A stretch of DNA of 64,000 bases from Candidatus Nitrososphaera evergladensis SR1 (GTDB lineage: Archaea > Thermoproteota > Nitrososphaeria > Nitrososphaerales > Nitrososphaeraceae): the NCBI RefSeq assembly GCF_000730285.1, contig NZ_CP007174.1, positions 2,046,001 through 2,110,000 on the forward strand, given 5' to 3'. The notes under the pieces were generated by a model that saw nothing but the letters and a program-made list of their open reading frames with translations, was not told where the DNA came from and made no database searches. Both the position numbers and the translations under genes were made by a program. Within the stretch, counting starts at the first letter, position 1. Every line of letters starts with the position of its first letter. This document shows positions 18,008 to 26,823 of this stretch, piece after piece.

Positions 18008-19225
18008 CTACGGCGATTCCTGAGTCGACGGACGTGGGTCAAGGTGCACCTGAATATGCTGCAGCTGGCCGCCGCGAAGGACGGTCACGTCCATGTTGTC
18101 TCCCACCGACTTTTCCCTCTGCAGGTATACGAGTATGTCGTCGACCTTTCTCACCTGGTGGCCGTCAAGCTCCAGCACAATGTCGCCTCCAAGCGGCACT
18201 GTCCGGCCGTCCACCTTTGTAGGAGTGTCGCCAGCCTTGATGCCGGCCTTTTCTGCCGGGCTTCCGCCAATAACTTCAACCACAAGGACGCCGCGGGGCT
18301 CCGTGAGCTTGAGCGCGTTTGCGAGGCCGGGCGTCATGTCGGCTCCAGAGATCCCGACCCAGGGGTGCTGGAACTTGCCTGTCTTTATCAACGACGGCAC
18401 TATCTTGGATATGGTGTTTGACGGGACTGCAAAGCCAATGCCCGCAAACTCGCCGGTGGTCGAGCGGATGGCCGAATTGATTCCGATTACCTGGCCACGC
18501 ATGTCAAGGAGCGGACCTCCCGAGTTGCCGGGGTTTATCGGCGCATCCGTCTGTATGATGTCAGGAATGAAAAACGGCAGGGGACCGGAATCCTGCGATG
18601 GGATGAGGCGCCCTACTCCGCTCACGATGCCGGCAGTCATCGAGCTTGAAAGCCCAAACGGGTTCCCTATTGCCGCAACCTGCTCGCCCACGCGGATCTT
18701 TGTCGAGTCGGCAAGCGGCAGGGGCACGAGTTTGTCCTTTGGAGCGTCTTTGATGTAGAGCACGGCAAGGTCGGTGAACGGGTCAGAGCCAAGAAGCGTC
18801 GCGCGGTATATGGTCCCGTCCTCGAACGTGACATCAAGCTGGTTAGAGCCCGACGCGACGTGCAGATTGGTGACAATGTGGCCGTTGTCGTCGTACACGA
18901 ACCCAGAGCCAAGCTTGCCCTGCTCAGAGGCGTCGTTGCCTGCAGATACCTGCACCACAGACGGCCCGGCCTTGTCAAAAAGGTCGGGAAGCGTCATTTC
19001 AGAGTCCGCCGCTTCAACTGTGCTGACACGCCCCACTTCAAAGGCGCTGTTCTGCAGGCCCTGGCGCGGATTGTCAGAAGTATTATCGGTATTGTCAGTT
19101 ATCAGCTTTGAAATGTCAGGCAGCTGCGTTCTTGGCGTCCAGTCTAGGGAACTGAACTGCGAATAAGCGAAAAAGATAGCAACTGCAGCGGCAACTACTG
19201 CCGCTGCAAGTAATCCTCTGTGCAA
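18008..19225 (-). CDS. HtrA/DegP-type serine protease
   Basis: A 405-residue membrane-anchored trypsin-like protease. One N-terminal helix (about 3-22) places the protease outside the cell. The catalytic triad is visible: His122 (TNLHVASG), Asp152 (FTDLAVLY) and Ser235 (NPGNSGGPLL). A single PDZ domain covers about residues 290-395. The likely role is quality control of exported proteins under stress. The gene is leftward and separated from cofG by about 60 bases on the same strand. Confidence 0.93.
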   Translation of the reverse strand: MHRGLLAAAVVAAAVAIFFAYSQFSSLDWTPRTQLPDISKLITDNTDNTSDNPRQGLQNSAFEVGRVSTVEAADSEMTLPDLFDKAGPSVVQVSAGNDASEQGKLGSGFVYDDNGHIVTNLHVASGSNQLDVTFEDGTIYRATLLGSDPFTDLAVLYIKDAPKDKLVPLPLADSTKIRVGEQVAAIGNPFGLSSSMTAGIVSGVGRLIPSQDSGPLPFFIPDIIQTDAPINPGNSGGPLLDMRGQVIGINSAIRSTTGEFAGIGFAVPSNTISKIVPSLIKTGKFQHPWVGISGADMTPGLANALKLTEPRGVLVVEVIGGSPAEKAGIKAGDTPTKVDGRTVPLGGDIVLELDGHQVRKVDDILVYLQREKSVGDNMDVTVLRGGQLQHIQVHLDPRPSTQESP

Positions 19226-19270
19226 CCTGAAGGAAAAAGACCCTTTAACGCTAATAATCTTTTTCCCCGG

Positions 19271-19579
19271 TTACTTGCTCAGATATGGCATTTCAAGGCC
19301 AGCCTGCTGCGGGATCTCGAGAAAGTCCACTATCTTGTTGTAAAAGTAGAGGAACTCCCTCCCGCGCTCTGTAGTCCTGTACACCACTCCCTCGTCGGTC
19401 GCGTGTTGTACCAGCAGCCCGCGCTCGATGAGCTCTGACAGGTACATGTGCACCTGCTCGTAGCTCAGGTTAGCCCGGTACATGATATGGGTCTTGCGTA
19501 TTCCGGACGTCGCAAGTCCGAGCACGTCGCCCATGATCTGTATCCTTCCCCTGTTGTTCTTGCGTTCTGGTATCGACAT
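19271..19579 (-). CDS. Winged-helix regulator
   Basis: A 102-residue protein from ATG 19579 (an ATT/ATG-containing extension to 19603 is possible). The helix-turn-helix segment IRKTHIMYRANLSYEQVHMYLSELIERGLL and the wing YRTTERGREFLYFY are typical of a thaumarchaeal one-domain winged-helix family. It lies 45 bases upstream of htrA on the same strand and may regulate it. Confidence 0.85.
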   Translation of the reverse strand: MSIPERKNNRGRIQIMGDVLGLATSGIRKTHIMYRANLSYEQVHMYLSELIERGLLVQHATDEGVVYRTTERGREFLYFYNKIVDFLEIPQQAGLEMPYLSK

Positions 19580-19664
19580 TTTTGTTCTGCCGTAATGTAT
19601 CATCTGGTCGATAAATTAGGGGAAGGGCGGAATTTGCTGCTGAAACGGCCGTTTCAGGCCCGTT

Positions 19665-20933
19665 TCAGTGCAAAAAGTTCTGCTTTTCGCTTACCGTGTA
19701 CTGCCTGTCGCGCCAGCTAACCGCGCCCTTTTTGCGTGCATCGACTATCGCCGAGGCAAAACCGAGGTAGATGAGAGCGCCGGACAGGGGCGAGCCAAGC
19801 GCATAGGCAGGGCTCTGCATGACCCCAAGCTTGCTCTGGACGGCAGTCGTCGCAAGGAGCATCAGGATTGTGGCAACGTGGACGCCAAGCAGGATTGTCG
19901 CCGACAGCCCGCCAAGCCCTCCGCTATTAGCCGCAAGGGCAAAGAAGGCTGGAACGGTATAGCCAAGGAACAGGAACGGGGCAAACATTATGAAAAACAC
20001 CGCTACTGCTATCAGGTGGGCTCCTGTGTGGTCCTGGTGGTACAGCGGAATTACCAGCCGGCGCAGGCCGTGCCACAGCGTCGTAAAGTCTCTTGCCCAT
20101 ATCGCCTCTACGTGTTTTTCGCCCCTCACCATCTTCATGCGAAAGCCGGCCGCCTTGACCTTGTTTCCCAGCGCGCCATCCTCTACAAGCTCTTGCCTGA
20201 CGCCTTCGTGCGTCCCGACTGCCTCGTACGTCTTTTTTGTGATTACAAAGAAGCTGCCAAAAAAGTAGCCGGTCTTGTGTTTTGGGTCGTTTACGCGCAG
20301 GGGCGAAAACCGGGTGTGCAAAAACGTGGAAAGCGCCGGAAGCGTCACCTTGGTCCAAAAGTCGTTGCAGAGAAGCCTAGGTATTGCAGTCAATGCGTCG
20401 AGGCCCTCTGACAGCATGCGGCCCACGGCAAGCGACATAACGTCCGGCGCGTGCTCGGTGTCGGCGTCCGTGAAAAACAGGTACTCGCCTGACGCCTTTT
20501 TGTAACCTTGGTGGCAGGCCCAGTTCTTGCCGGCCCACCCTTCCGGCTTGGCAGGCGTGCTCACGTACACTATGCGCCTGTCCCTGACCGCGTAGGACTG
20601 GATTATCTCGCCCGTCCTGTCAGTCGAGTTGTCGTTTATCGCTATTACCTCAAAGTTTGGATAATCCTGCGCAAGGAGAGTGTCAAGGCAGCGTGCAATG
20701 TATTTTTCCTCGTTCCTTGCAGGCAGTATCACGCTCACCTTGGGCTTGCTATCGCTGCCGCCGTTTGCAGGCGCAAGAGGATAGTAGTGATAGTCATCCA
20801 TCCTCGGCGCAAGGCGGAATGACTTTGTCATGTATGTCAAAAAGTATACCCAGACGCCAAGTATCCCGGCAAATATAGCGGCCAGCGTGAAATTGACGGC
20901 CGCTATTGCCACGTCAAGGGCAGCAGGCTCCAT
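19665..20933 (-). CDS. Membrane glycosyltransferase, family 2
   Basis: ATG 20933 is chosen because the longer open frame would run back into the adjacent gene. Residues 10-34 form a membrane helix. The GT-A domain shows VSVILPARNEEKYI, INDNSTDRTGEI, the nucleotide-sugar DxD-type motif in FFTDADTEH and QELVEDGALG. Three or four further membrane helices fill the C-terminal third. The family transfers sugars to lipids or polysaccharides. The substrate is unknown; a role in cell-envelope glycans is likely. Confidence 0.88.
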   Translation of the reverse strand: MEPAALDVAIAAVNFTLAAIFAGILGVWVYFLTYMTKSFRLAPRMDDYHYYPLAPANGGSDSKPKVSVILPARNEEKYIARCLDTLLAQDYPNFEVIAINDNSTDRTGEIIQSYAVRDRRIVYVSTPAKPEGWAGKNWACHQGYKKASGEYLFFTDADTEHAPDVMSLAVGRMLSEGLDALTAIPRLLCNDFWTKVTLPALSTFLHTRFSPLRVNDPKHKTGYFFGSFFVITKKTYEAVGTHEGVRQELVEDGALGNKVKAAGFRMKMVRGEKHVEAIWARDFTTLWHGLRRLVIPLYHQDHTGAHLIAVAVFFIMFAPFLFLGYTVPAFFALAANSGGLGGLSATILLGVHVATILMLLATTAVQSKLGVMQSPAYALGSPLSGALIYLGFASAIVDARKKGAVSWRDRQYTVSEKQNFLH

Positions 20934-20971
20934 ATGTGTATACGCAGTTGTTGTAAAAAGAGAGACGTTAT

Positions 20972-21391
20972 TTATTCGGCTGCCTTTGCTATTCTCTCTA
21001 GTGCTTGCTCTGTTCCTTCGGCAATGTGCTTTTTCACCATGCCGCCAAACACGGACAGCAGACCTGCGAGCTTGAAGTCCCACGTCACATCGACTTTTGT
21101 CTTGTCGCCTCCTCCCACAGAATTCAAAGTCACGATCCTGCTTCCGGTTATCGGCCCTTCCGTTATCCTTGTATCGATTGAAGTCATGGGGTTCAGGGTG
21201 ACTGTCTGCATTGTCTTGGCGTCCTTGAATGCGATCACCACTTCGCGCTGGATGACGTTGTCGTTTTTGCTGATGTTGCGGACCGACTTGGTGCCGTGCC
21301 AGTACTGCGCCTCGTTGTCGACGTCAGAGATGATGCTCCATACCCTGTCAAGCGGCGCTCCAATTTCACGGCTGACGTTGATTGTGGGCAT
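20972..21391 (-). CDS. SRPBCC (START-like) domain protein
   Basis: A 139-residue protein with the polyketide-cyclase/START-like pattern: VSREIGAPLDRVWSIISDVDNEAQYW at the start, alternating beta strands (TRITEGPITGSRIVTLNSVG), and the long C-terminal helix MVKKHIAEGTEQALERIAK. These folds enclose hydrophobic ligands. The gene precedes the glycosyltransferase gene on the same strand with about 40 bases between them, which suggests an operon and perhaps a lipid ligand. Confidence 0.83.
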   Translation of the reverse strand: MPTINVSREIGAPLDRVWSIISDVDNEAQYWHGTKSVRNISKNDNVIQREVVIAFKDAKTMQTVTLNPMTSIDTRITEGPITGSRIVTLNSVGGGDKTKVDVTWDFKLAGLLSVFGGMVKKHIAEGTEQALERIAKAAE

Positions 21392-21434
21392 ATGTTTTGC
21401 TAATTGGTATCAGGTTGCCGGGGTATATTTTTGC

Positions 21435-22166
21435 TTATGGCGCGTTCTTTACCGTGGCAGTCTCGTGCGGTTTAGTCTTGTCCCACAGCACGCCAAGGAC
21501 CGCCCCAAGGACCAGCCAGAACATCGCCATCGTGGAGGCGCTTGCGATCCTAAAGCCGTTGACAAGGTCCATGGGTGCAGTAACAGGATCGGGGTTTGCC
21601 GGTAGCGCAAAAACCGCCGCAATCACTACTGCAACATACACGGCAGGGACGACTGCCTTTCTTGCGCTTTTTTGCGGCCCCATCTTTTTGTAAAGGAACG
21701 CAGAGCCGATTGCTGCGGCGCCGGAAATCGCCAGCATGGCAACGTAGAGGGTCATGCGCAGGTAGATGGTGTCAGGGTTGCCCACTGCAGGCGGGTTTGC
21801 AGGATATTTTACTGCGACTGCAAGGTATATCACTATCCACATTATCCCTGCAAGCAGGACGGCCTTTGCAATGTTGTTTTTACCGGGCAGGCTCTTTCTT
21901 GCGTAGGCAAAAACCACGCCCAGGAGGGCGCCGTACGAAAGCCCAAGGAGGGCGCCGGCGGCTACGCTTCCTTCCTTCTGCCACAGCCTGTACGCGTCCA
22001 TGGCAGTTGGATCGATCATCTCGCCCTGCGCCACGGCATTCTGGTTTTCAATGGCTATTGCCCTTTCGATAAAAGGCAGGACGACACTTTGGTTAACAAG
22101 TGCTAAAATGGTTCCAGCAATAATTCCAGACAAAAGAGAAATGGCAATAAAAGTGAGGGTCTTCAT
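21435..22166 (-). CDS. cbtA: Cobalt transporter subunit CbtA
   Basis: A 243-residue membrane protein with six or more helices and the CbtA family's features: N-terminal LLSGIIAGTILALVNQ, GALLGLSYGALLGVVFAYARK and IMWIVIYLAVAVKYPANPPAVG. CbtA and CbtB together are thought to import cobalt for cobalamin. It follows cbtB with a 19-base gap in one operon. Thaumarchaea are cobalamin producers, which fits the need for cobalt. Confidence 0.87.
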   Translation of the reverse strand: MKTLTFIAISLLSGIIAGTILALVNQSVVLPFIERAIAIENQNAVAQGEMIDPTAMDAYRLWQKEGSVAAGALLGLSYGALLGVVFAYARKSLPGKNNIAKAVLLAGIMWIVIYLAVAVKYPANPPAVGNPDTIYLRMTLYVAMLAISGAAAIGSAFLYKKMGPQKSARKAVVPAVYVAVVIAAVFALPANPDPVTAPMDLVNGFRIASASTMAMFWLVLGAVLGVLWDKTKPHETATVKNAP

Positions 22167-22185
22167 CTAGTGTTTCAGACCTTAC

Positions 22186-22419
22186 TTAGTGACATGCGAA
22201 TCCTGCGGCGTGCCTCATGTCATGCGTGAATTCGTGCATCAACAAGTTTTCGTACGCAGGGTTTGCCGGGTCGGCCGGATTGCCCTGCGCCAGCGCAAAC
22301 AGCTGGCCTTGGTCAAAGCCCACTACAAAGATGCCGAATACGAGGATGCCAAGCAGAATGCCAACGGCGATCTTGGGAACTCCTTCTGTTGCTCGTGCGA
22401 TCTGGTTAGTAAATGACAT
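22186..22419 (-). CDS. cbtB: Cobalt transporter subunit CbtB
   Basis: ATG 22419 gives a 77-residue protein with one membrane helix (about 15-36) and the His-rich C-terminal tail HEFTHDMRHAAGFACH, the CbtB hallmark thought to bind metal. A much longer upstream frame is rejected. A TATA box (TTTATATAAC, minus strand, about 22443-22452) lies only about 24 bases before the ATG, so the mRNA is probably nearly leaderless. It is the first gene of the cbtBA operon. Confidence 0.9.
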   Translation of the reverse strand: MSFTNQIARATEGVPKIAVGILLGILVFGIFVVGFDQGQLFALAQGNPADPANPAYENLLMHEFTHDMRHAAGFACH

Positions 22420-22461
22420 TCTATTTCGCTTGCAATCTGGTGTTATATAAAGAATGAGATA

Positions 22462-22490
22462 GTTTGTCCAACTGGATGGTTTATCCAACT
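22462..22490. promoter_or_regulatory. Direct repeat upstream of cbtB TATA box
   Basis: GTTTGTCCAACT (22462-22473) and GTTTATCCAACT (22479-22490) are 12-base repeats with one mismatch and a 17-base period. They lie between the cbtB TATA box and the divergent regulator gene at 22511. The placement suggests a regulator-binding site acting on one or both promoters. Confidence 0.5.
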
Positions 22491-22510
22491 CTTGCGCGGC
22501 ACGTAAATAC

Positions 22511-23182
22511 TTGTTCAGGCAACCAAAGATAGTGCACACTTTTGTAAGGGCGCTTGAAAAGGTGGCAAGCAGGTATGCCCCAAGCAGGCTCTTGTCCTTT
22601 GGCGAGGTGCACGTCTTTGTTGCGCTGCAGCTGATGAGCAGGCGCGGCCACGTGAGCAGGAACGCACTTTCCAAAGAGCTTGCCCTTGGCGGAGGCGCGG
22701 TAAAGACGCTTGTCAAGCACATGAAGATGAACGGCCTGATAGAGACATCAAACGGCGGCACAAAAATGACTGCAAAAGGCAAGGACATCTTTGAAGGTCT
22801 TGCATCGGCAATCCCGGCGGAAATGGACCTTCCAAGGTCGCAGGTTGCGCTTGCCAAATACAATTATGCAGTTCTGCTGCGCGAGTTTGGCTTTGCAGTC
22901 AGGTCGGGGATCGAGCAGCGTGATGCCGCAATAAAGATGGGCGCCACTGGCGCGACCACCCTTCTGTACCATGACGGCAGGTTTGCCATGCCAGACGACG
23001 GCAGGCAGGATCCGCTGAAAAAAGAGCAGGCGCTCAAAAAGGAGCTTGCCGAGATGCTAAAGCCACAGGAAGGAGACGTGGTGATAATCGGCAGTGCGGA
23101 AAGGGGCATGAAGGCGGCCGAGCTTGCCGCAAAAAGCGCGGCCCTTACCACCATAATGGCACATGAAAAGCACGCCAGCTAG
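22511..23182 (+). CDS. Winged-helix regulator with DUF4443-type domain
   Basis: A 223-residue two-domain protein. The N-terminal half has a winged-helix domain (HVSRNALSKELALGGGAVKTLVKHMKMNGLI), and the C-terminal half (YAVLLREFGFAVRSGIEQRDAAIKMGATGATTLLYHDGRFAMP...EGDVVIIGSA) resembles the archaeal DUF4443 domain. It starts at a TTG. It is divergent from cbtBA across a 91-base region with direct repeats, so it is a good candidate for cobalt- or cobalamin-dependent control, though no ligand site can be named. Confidence 0.8.
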   Translation: MFRQPKIVHTFVRALEKVASRYAPSRLLSFGEVHVFVALQLMSRRGHVSRNALSKELALGGGAVKTLVKHMKMNGLIETSNGGTKMTAKGKDIFEGLASAIPAEMDLPRSQVALAKYNYAVLLREFGFAVRSGIEQRDAAIKMGATGATTLLYHDGRFAMPDDGRQDPLKKEQALKKELAEMLKPQEGDVVIIGSAERGMKAAELAAKSAALTTIMAHEKHAS

Positions 23183-23371
23183 CTGACTTTGGCCCTCATG
23201 CCGTCCTTGTATGCATGTTTTCTTCTCACCAAAATCGTGTCACATACACACGCTTTTTCACATCCGGTCAGCCAGATAAACTAAGTAGCAATTTATGACT
23301 CACTTACCGGATGTCCTAGAACTAACTTCGGTCAGTTTAATATAGTAGAATGTTCGCAAAACGGCGGGCAT

Positions 23372-23554
23372 ATGGGGTTACTCAAAAAGCTAAAGAACGT
23401 TGCAGAGCAGGGCGTTGAAAAGGGCGCCGAGCTTGGCAAGAAAGGAATCGAAAAAGGCGCAGAAGTAAGTACAAAAGCGTACGACGGCGCCAAAGAAGCA
23501 GCGCAAAAAGGCTACGAAAAGGCGCGGGAAGACAAGAAAAAAGAAGAAAAGTAA
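23372..23554 (+). CDS. Amphipathic repeat protein, 60 aa
   Basis: A small Lys/Glu/Ala/Gly protein with repeated units close to 11 residues (VEKGAELGKKG, IEKGAEVSTKA, AQKGYEKA). This is the pattern of LEA-like or apolipoprotein-like amphipathic helices, which are often disordered until they meet a membrane or partner. A TTTAATATAG box lies about 35 bases upstream. A stress-protection role is inferred from composition. Confidence 0.75.
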   Translation: MGLLKKLKNVAEQGVEKGAELGKKGIEKGAEVSTKAYDGAKEAAQKGYEKAREDKKKEEK

Positions 23555-23612
23555 AAGAGGAAATCAGTCAGCCGGTCAGCATCGGTACACATACACATAT
23601 TTCTTTTATTTT

Positions 23613-24194
23613 TTATTGTCCCAGCATCCGCACCATACTGACCAGACCATAGAGAGGAGTCTCGCCAAAGTGGTTTAGCACGCTTGTGTCAAGTGTTATC
23701 ACGATAACTTGCTTTTGCAGGATCTTGACGGTGACTGGCACCTGCGCCGGCCCGTCTCTGGTGGTTATCATGGCTGTGCCGTCAATGGTGATCGAGGAAT
23801 CGTCTGAGGACCATTTGCTCATCTTAAAATCGCTTATCGTGTGCCTGTGCATCGCATTGCCGTCAGTCATTACCATCCTCACCGACGCGTTGAACGTGAC
23901 GTTGGGGTTTTGGCCTTCTTCGCCGTTTGGCTGAGCGACTACCATCATCCTCCACGGCCCGTAGACAAGCCAGTGCGCGCCGTCTGCCCCGGTCTGCATG
24001 GTTGAAAGCACGCCGGTTGCAACCATCCGCTTGTTGTCCTTCATTGCCGCCGTGATGCGGTCAGACATGTTCATGTTGTCGCTCTGGGCCTGCGCAACGT
24101 TGCCGTACAGAAGGGCTGAAAATGCCACCCCTGTCACGAGAATTGCGCTCAGGCCAAGTATTGCCGCCTGTTTGGCAGTTGTCGTTGTTGCCAT
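23613..24194 (-). CDS. Secreted protein of unknown function
   Basis: A 193-residue protein with a clear signal peptide (hydrophobic residues about 9-33, then AQAQSDN). The mature part is beta-rich and Met-rich, with repeated VMTDGNAM, FKMSKWSSDDSSITIDGTAMI and a hydrophobic end. Many Met and a few His residues could bind copper, but no defined site is seen. It lies convergent with the 60-aa repeat protein. Confidence 0.72.
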   Translation of the reverse strand: MATTTTAKQAAILGLSAILVTGVAFSALLYGNVAQAQSDNMNMSDRITAAMKDNKRMVATGVLSTMQTGADGAHWLVYGPWRMMVVAQPNGEEGQNPNVTFNASVRMVMTDGNAMHRHTISDFKMSKWSSDDSSITIDGTAMITTRDGPAQVPVTVKILQKQVIVITLDTSVLNHFGETPLYGLVSMVRMLGQ

Positions 24195-24222
24195 GAGGAC
24201 ACGCGCTAGTTCACCTTTAGAT

Positions 24223-25005
24223 ATGTTTTATGTAAAAGGAATACATTTTCGGTTTGGGCAAATCTTTTTACCCGCGAAAGGGAACGTAGGATCAGGCGCC
24301 TTGCTCTCACCCACCATCGACCTCAAGCAGATACAGGCAAGGGCAGAGCGCACCATAGAAAAGGGCGTCCAGATAGACCTGTCGACGGCTCTGTGCAAGC
24401 GCTATTTGCGCCGGCACGCAAACCAGAAGACAAGCGTGGTTGTGCTTTACGTAGACATTGACGGCTCGACTAAACTGACGCAGAGCGTGCCTTCAACGCA
24501 GCTTGCGCTCATACTCCAGCTGTTCTCGCAGGAGATGAGCCTCCTCGTGTCAAACTATGGCGGATACGTGCTAAAGTACGTGGGCGACGCAGTCATTGCG
24601 CTTTTTCCGGCAGAGCACGATGTAGAACGCGCGTGCAAGAACGCGCTTGAATGCGGGTGGACGATGCTTGAGGCCATCGGCGGAGGCATCAATCCCGCCC
24701 TAAAGTCGCACGGCCTCCCAGAGCTTGGGATAAAGGTGTCGATGGACTATGGCGAGGTTCTGGTGGTGCTGTACGGAAAAAGCCTTGAAAACTCGCACAT
24801 TGACATCATTGGCTCAAACATCAGCATGGCTGCAAAGATGCTTGCGTTTGCCCCGTCAGGAAGCATAATAATGGGCATGAGGGCGCGTGACAACCTCGGC
24901 AAGGCAGGAGGAAAAGACATTCAGGAAATCCACGATCCGGACTGGTCGTACACCGACGAAAAGACGGGCGGGCGATACAGGCTTTACCGTTCTTCCCGTT
25001 TCTAG
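24223..25005 (+). CDS. Class III nucleotidyl cyclase homologue
   Basis: From ATG 24223 the protein has 260 residues; a TTG at 24301 would give 234 and is also plausible because an AT-rich promoter lies just before it. The cyclase homology domain shows VLYVDIDGSTKLTQ with the first metal-binding Asp and YVGDAVIALFP with the second. The later segment SNISMAAKMLAFAPSGSI is also typical. It may make cAMP or cGMP, but substrate-specifying residues cannot be assigned by eye. No sensor domain precedes it. Confidence 0.8.
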   Translation: MFYVKGIHFRFGQIFLPAKGNVGSGALLSPTIDLKQIQARAERTIEKGVQIDLSTALCKRYLRRHANQKTSVVVLYVDIDGSTKLTQSVPSTQLALILQLFSQEMSLLVSNYGGYVLKYVGDAVIALFPAEHDVERACKNALECGWTMLEAIGGGINPALKSHGLPELGIKVSMDYGEVLVVLYGKSLENSHIDIIGSNISMAAKMLAFAPSGSIIMGMRARDNLGKAGGKDIQEIHDPDWSYTDEKTGGRYRLYRSSRF

Positions 25006-25061
25006 CTTCACACCTCTATGTTATTAGGAATGCCGTGCAAGTAGTAACGACCGTCATACAT

Positions 25062-25499
25062 ATGAGCGCAGTAAGCGAGATAATGTCAAAGGGCGTCGTC
25101 GCCATCGATCTTGGAGCCGGCACTTCCGCGCTGGATATCGCCTCTGCGATGGTCAAGGGCAAGACAGGCGCGGTAATTGTTCTCAGGGACGGCAGGCCGG
25201 CGGGCATAATCACCGAGCGGGACCTGCTCAAAAAAGTCGTGGCAAAAAACGTCAAGCCGAATCAGGCAAGGGCGGAGGACATCATGTCGTCGCCTCTTGT
25301 AACCGTCAAGGCTTATGACTCTGTCGACACCGCGGCCGGCCTGATGACCAAGAACAGGATAAAGAGGCTGCCGGTGCTCGAAGACGACGGATCGCTTGCA
25401 GGCATGCTTTCTGCCACGGACATTGCAAAAAGGCTGGCCAAGATACTGGCTGACGACCAGAGCAGATACCGCTCTTTAAATGCGGCGGCTGAACTGTAG
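25062..25499 (+). CDS. Tandem CBS-domain protein
   Basis: A 145-residue protein made of two CBS motifs: VSEIMSKGVVAIDLGAG...AVIVLRDGRPAGIITERDLL and AEDIMSSPLVTVKAYDSV...RLPVLEDDGSLAGMLSATDIAK. Such pairs bind adenine nucleotides and act as energy or redox sensors. ATG 25062 is preferred to the upstream TTG/ATG frame because it begins the first CBS domain. The adjacent universal stress gene has related ligand preference. Confidence 0.9.
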   Translation: MSAVSEIMSKGVVAIDLGAGTSALDIASAMVKGKTGAVIVLRDGRPAGIITERDLLKKVVAKNVKPNQARAEDIMSSPLVTVKAYDSVDTAAGLMTKNRIKRLPVLEDDGSLAGMLSATDIAKRLAKILADDQSRYRSLNAAAEL

Positions 25500-25583
25500 C
25501 AAAAAATTTTATCATCATTATCATCATTGTATGCGCATCGACCTTGAGGCGGCAAAAGCTGGACATGCAGTTTTTGCAGCATC

Positions 25584-26081
25584 ATGGCCATGTCACGTAA
25601 ATATCGCAGAGTGAATTGTCATCTCGTGGTTTCAAGGATTCTGGTGCCCCACGACGGGACAGAGATGTCTGACAGGGCACTTGAAAAAGCGACAGAGTTT
25701 GCCAGGGCGCTCAAGGCAGATATCATTATTGCACACATTGTTGACAGCAGGTTCGTGCCACCGAGCGCAACTCTCAGTTACATAAGCGACAGGACGTCGC
25801 TTGAAGGAGCCAAAACAGAGCTTGTCGAAATCCTAAAGTCTGGCGCAGAGCAGATGCTCAAAGAAAAGATGGCAAAGATAAAAGCAGAAGGCATAGGCGT
25901 CGACTTTATCCTAGGAGTTGGGTCTCCTGCCGACGAGATAGTCAGCATCGCACGCAGCACGGAATCGGACCTTATAGTGATGGGAAGCAGGCAACTGAAA
26001 AGCAACATTATTGCGTCGCTTGGTAGCGTGGCAAGAAAGGTGCTGGACACGGCACACTGCCCTGTTATGATAATACGCTAA
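25584..26081 (+). CDS. Universal stress protein (UspA family)
   Basis: A single Usp domain. It begins with the ILVPHDGTEMSDRALEKATEFA strand-helix and ends with the ATP-binding motif GSRQLKSNIIASLGSVARKV...CPVMIIR, the G-x2-G-x9-G-S/T type. The N-terminal 20 residues before the domain are poorly conserved, so a GTG or ATG inside them may be the true start. It probably binds ATP and acts in stress response. Confidence 0.9.
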   Translation: MAMSRKYRRVNCHLVVSRILVPHDGTEMSDRALEKATEFARALKADIIIAHIVDSRFVPPSATLSYISDRTSLEGAKTELVEILKSGAEQMLKEKMAKIKAEGIGVDFILGVGSPADEIVSIARSTESDLIVMGSRQLKSNIIASLGSVARKVLDTAHCPVMIIR

Positions 26082-26239
26082 TCCTGACGTGTGCAACCTT
26101 TGCACCTAAACCCTGTTTTTGCACTTTTTCACAAGCGACTCTGGTGACTCTCCTTTGTACCGGTCTGCTCGGCCAAGTTGCAGGAGCACAAGCATCTCAT
26201 AGATGTTATAAGTGTGATCCACGAATACACTATACAACA

Positions 26240-26746
26240 ATGAGCTCAGAGACTCCGGCACCATCAAGCGGCTCCCAGCCAGAGCTGGTCCTTGCAAGGT
26301 GGAGTGACCGCTTTTTCGCGTGGTTGATAGACTTTGTCATGGTGCAGGTGGCGCTGTACGCGATATTTGCGGCGGCGGCATTTCCATTCTGGTTTGACGA
26401 TTTTAGCCGCGCAGATAGGTTCTGGGGAGACGGCCCGGTAAGATACGTTATCACAAGCGTCGTATTCTTTGCGTACTGGACGTTCTTTGAATCCACCAAG
26501 GGCCAGTCGTTGGGCAAGATGGTGCTAAAGATAAGGACCGTCGACCTTGCGGGCAGGCCGGTGGACACTAGGAGCGCCGCAATACAGAGCTTTGGCAAGG
26601 CGTTCCTTCTTCCCATAGACGTAGTCCTTGGCTGGATATTCACAAACGACAAGAGGCAGCGCCTGTTCAACAGGGCAAGCGACACGATTGTAATCAAGGA
26701 AACAGCCGCAAGTACTCAGCCGAGTACAAGCTACAGAAAAGACTGA
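26240..26746 (+). CDS. RDD-family membrane protein
   Basis: A 168-residue protein from ATG 26240. The RDD hallmark is present: LARWSDRFFAWLIDFVMVQ at the start of the first helix, with the basic-acidic Arg and Asp residues, and TKGQSLGKMVLKIRTVDLAGRP between the second and third helices. Three membrane helices are predicted. RDD proteins are putative transporters, some for sodium; the substrate here is unknown. Confidence 0.85.
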   Translation: MSSETPAPSSGSQPELVLARWSDRFFAWLIDFVMVQVALYAIFAAAAFPFWFDDFSRADRFWGDGPVRYVITSVVFFAYWTFFESTKGQSLGKMVLKIRTVDLAGRPVDTRSAAIQSFGKAFLLPIDVVLGWIFTNDKRQRLFNRASDTIVIKETAASTQPSTSYRKD

Positions 26747-26823
26747 CCAGTAGTAGCAGTAGAAAGTTTATTCTACTTCATACTTCAAGGCCTTGTGCAG
26801 CAGTATGCGCAGGTTTACTGCTG

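Noticed and set aside
20934-21083. Longer start for the glycosyltransferase
   Set aside because: The extra 50 residues overlap the SRPBCC gene on the same strand and have no family likeness; ATG 20933 begins the membrane helix.
22420-22863. Long frame upstream of cbtB
   Set aside because: It crosses the promoter and the divergent regulator gene; CbtB proteins are about 70 residues.
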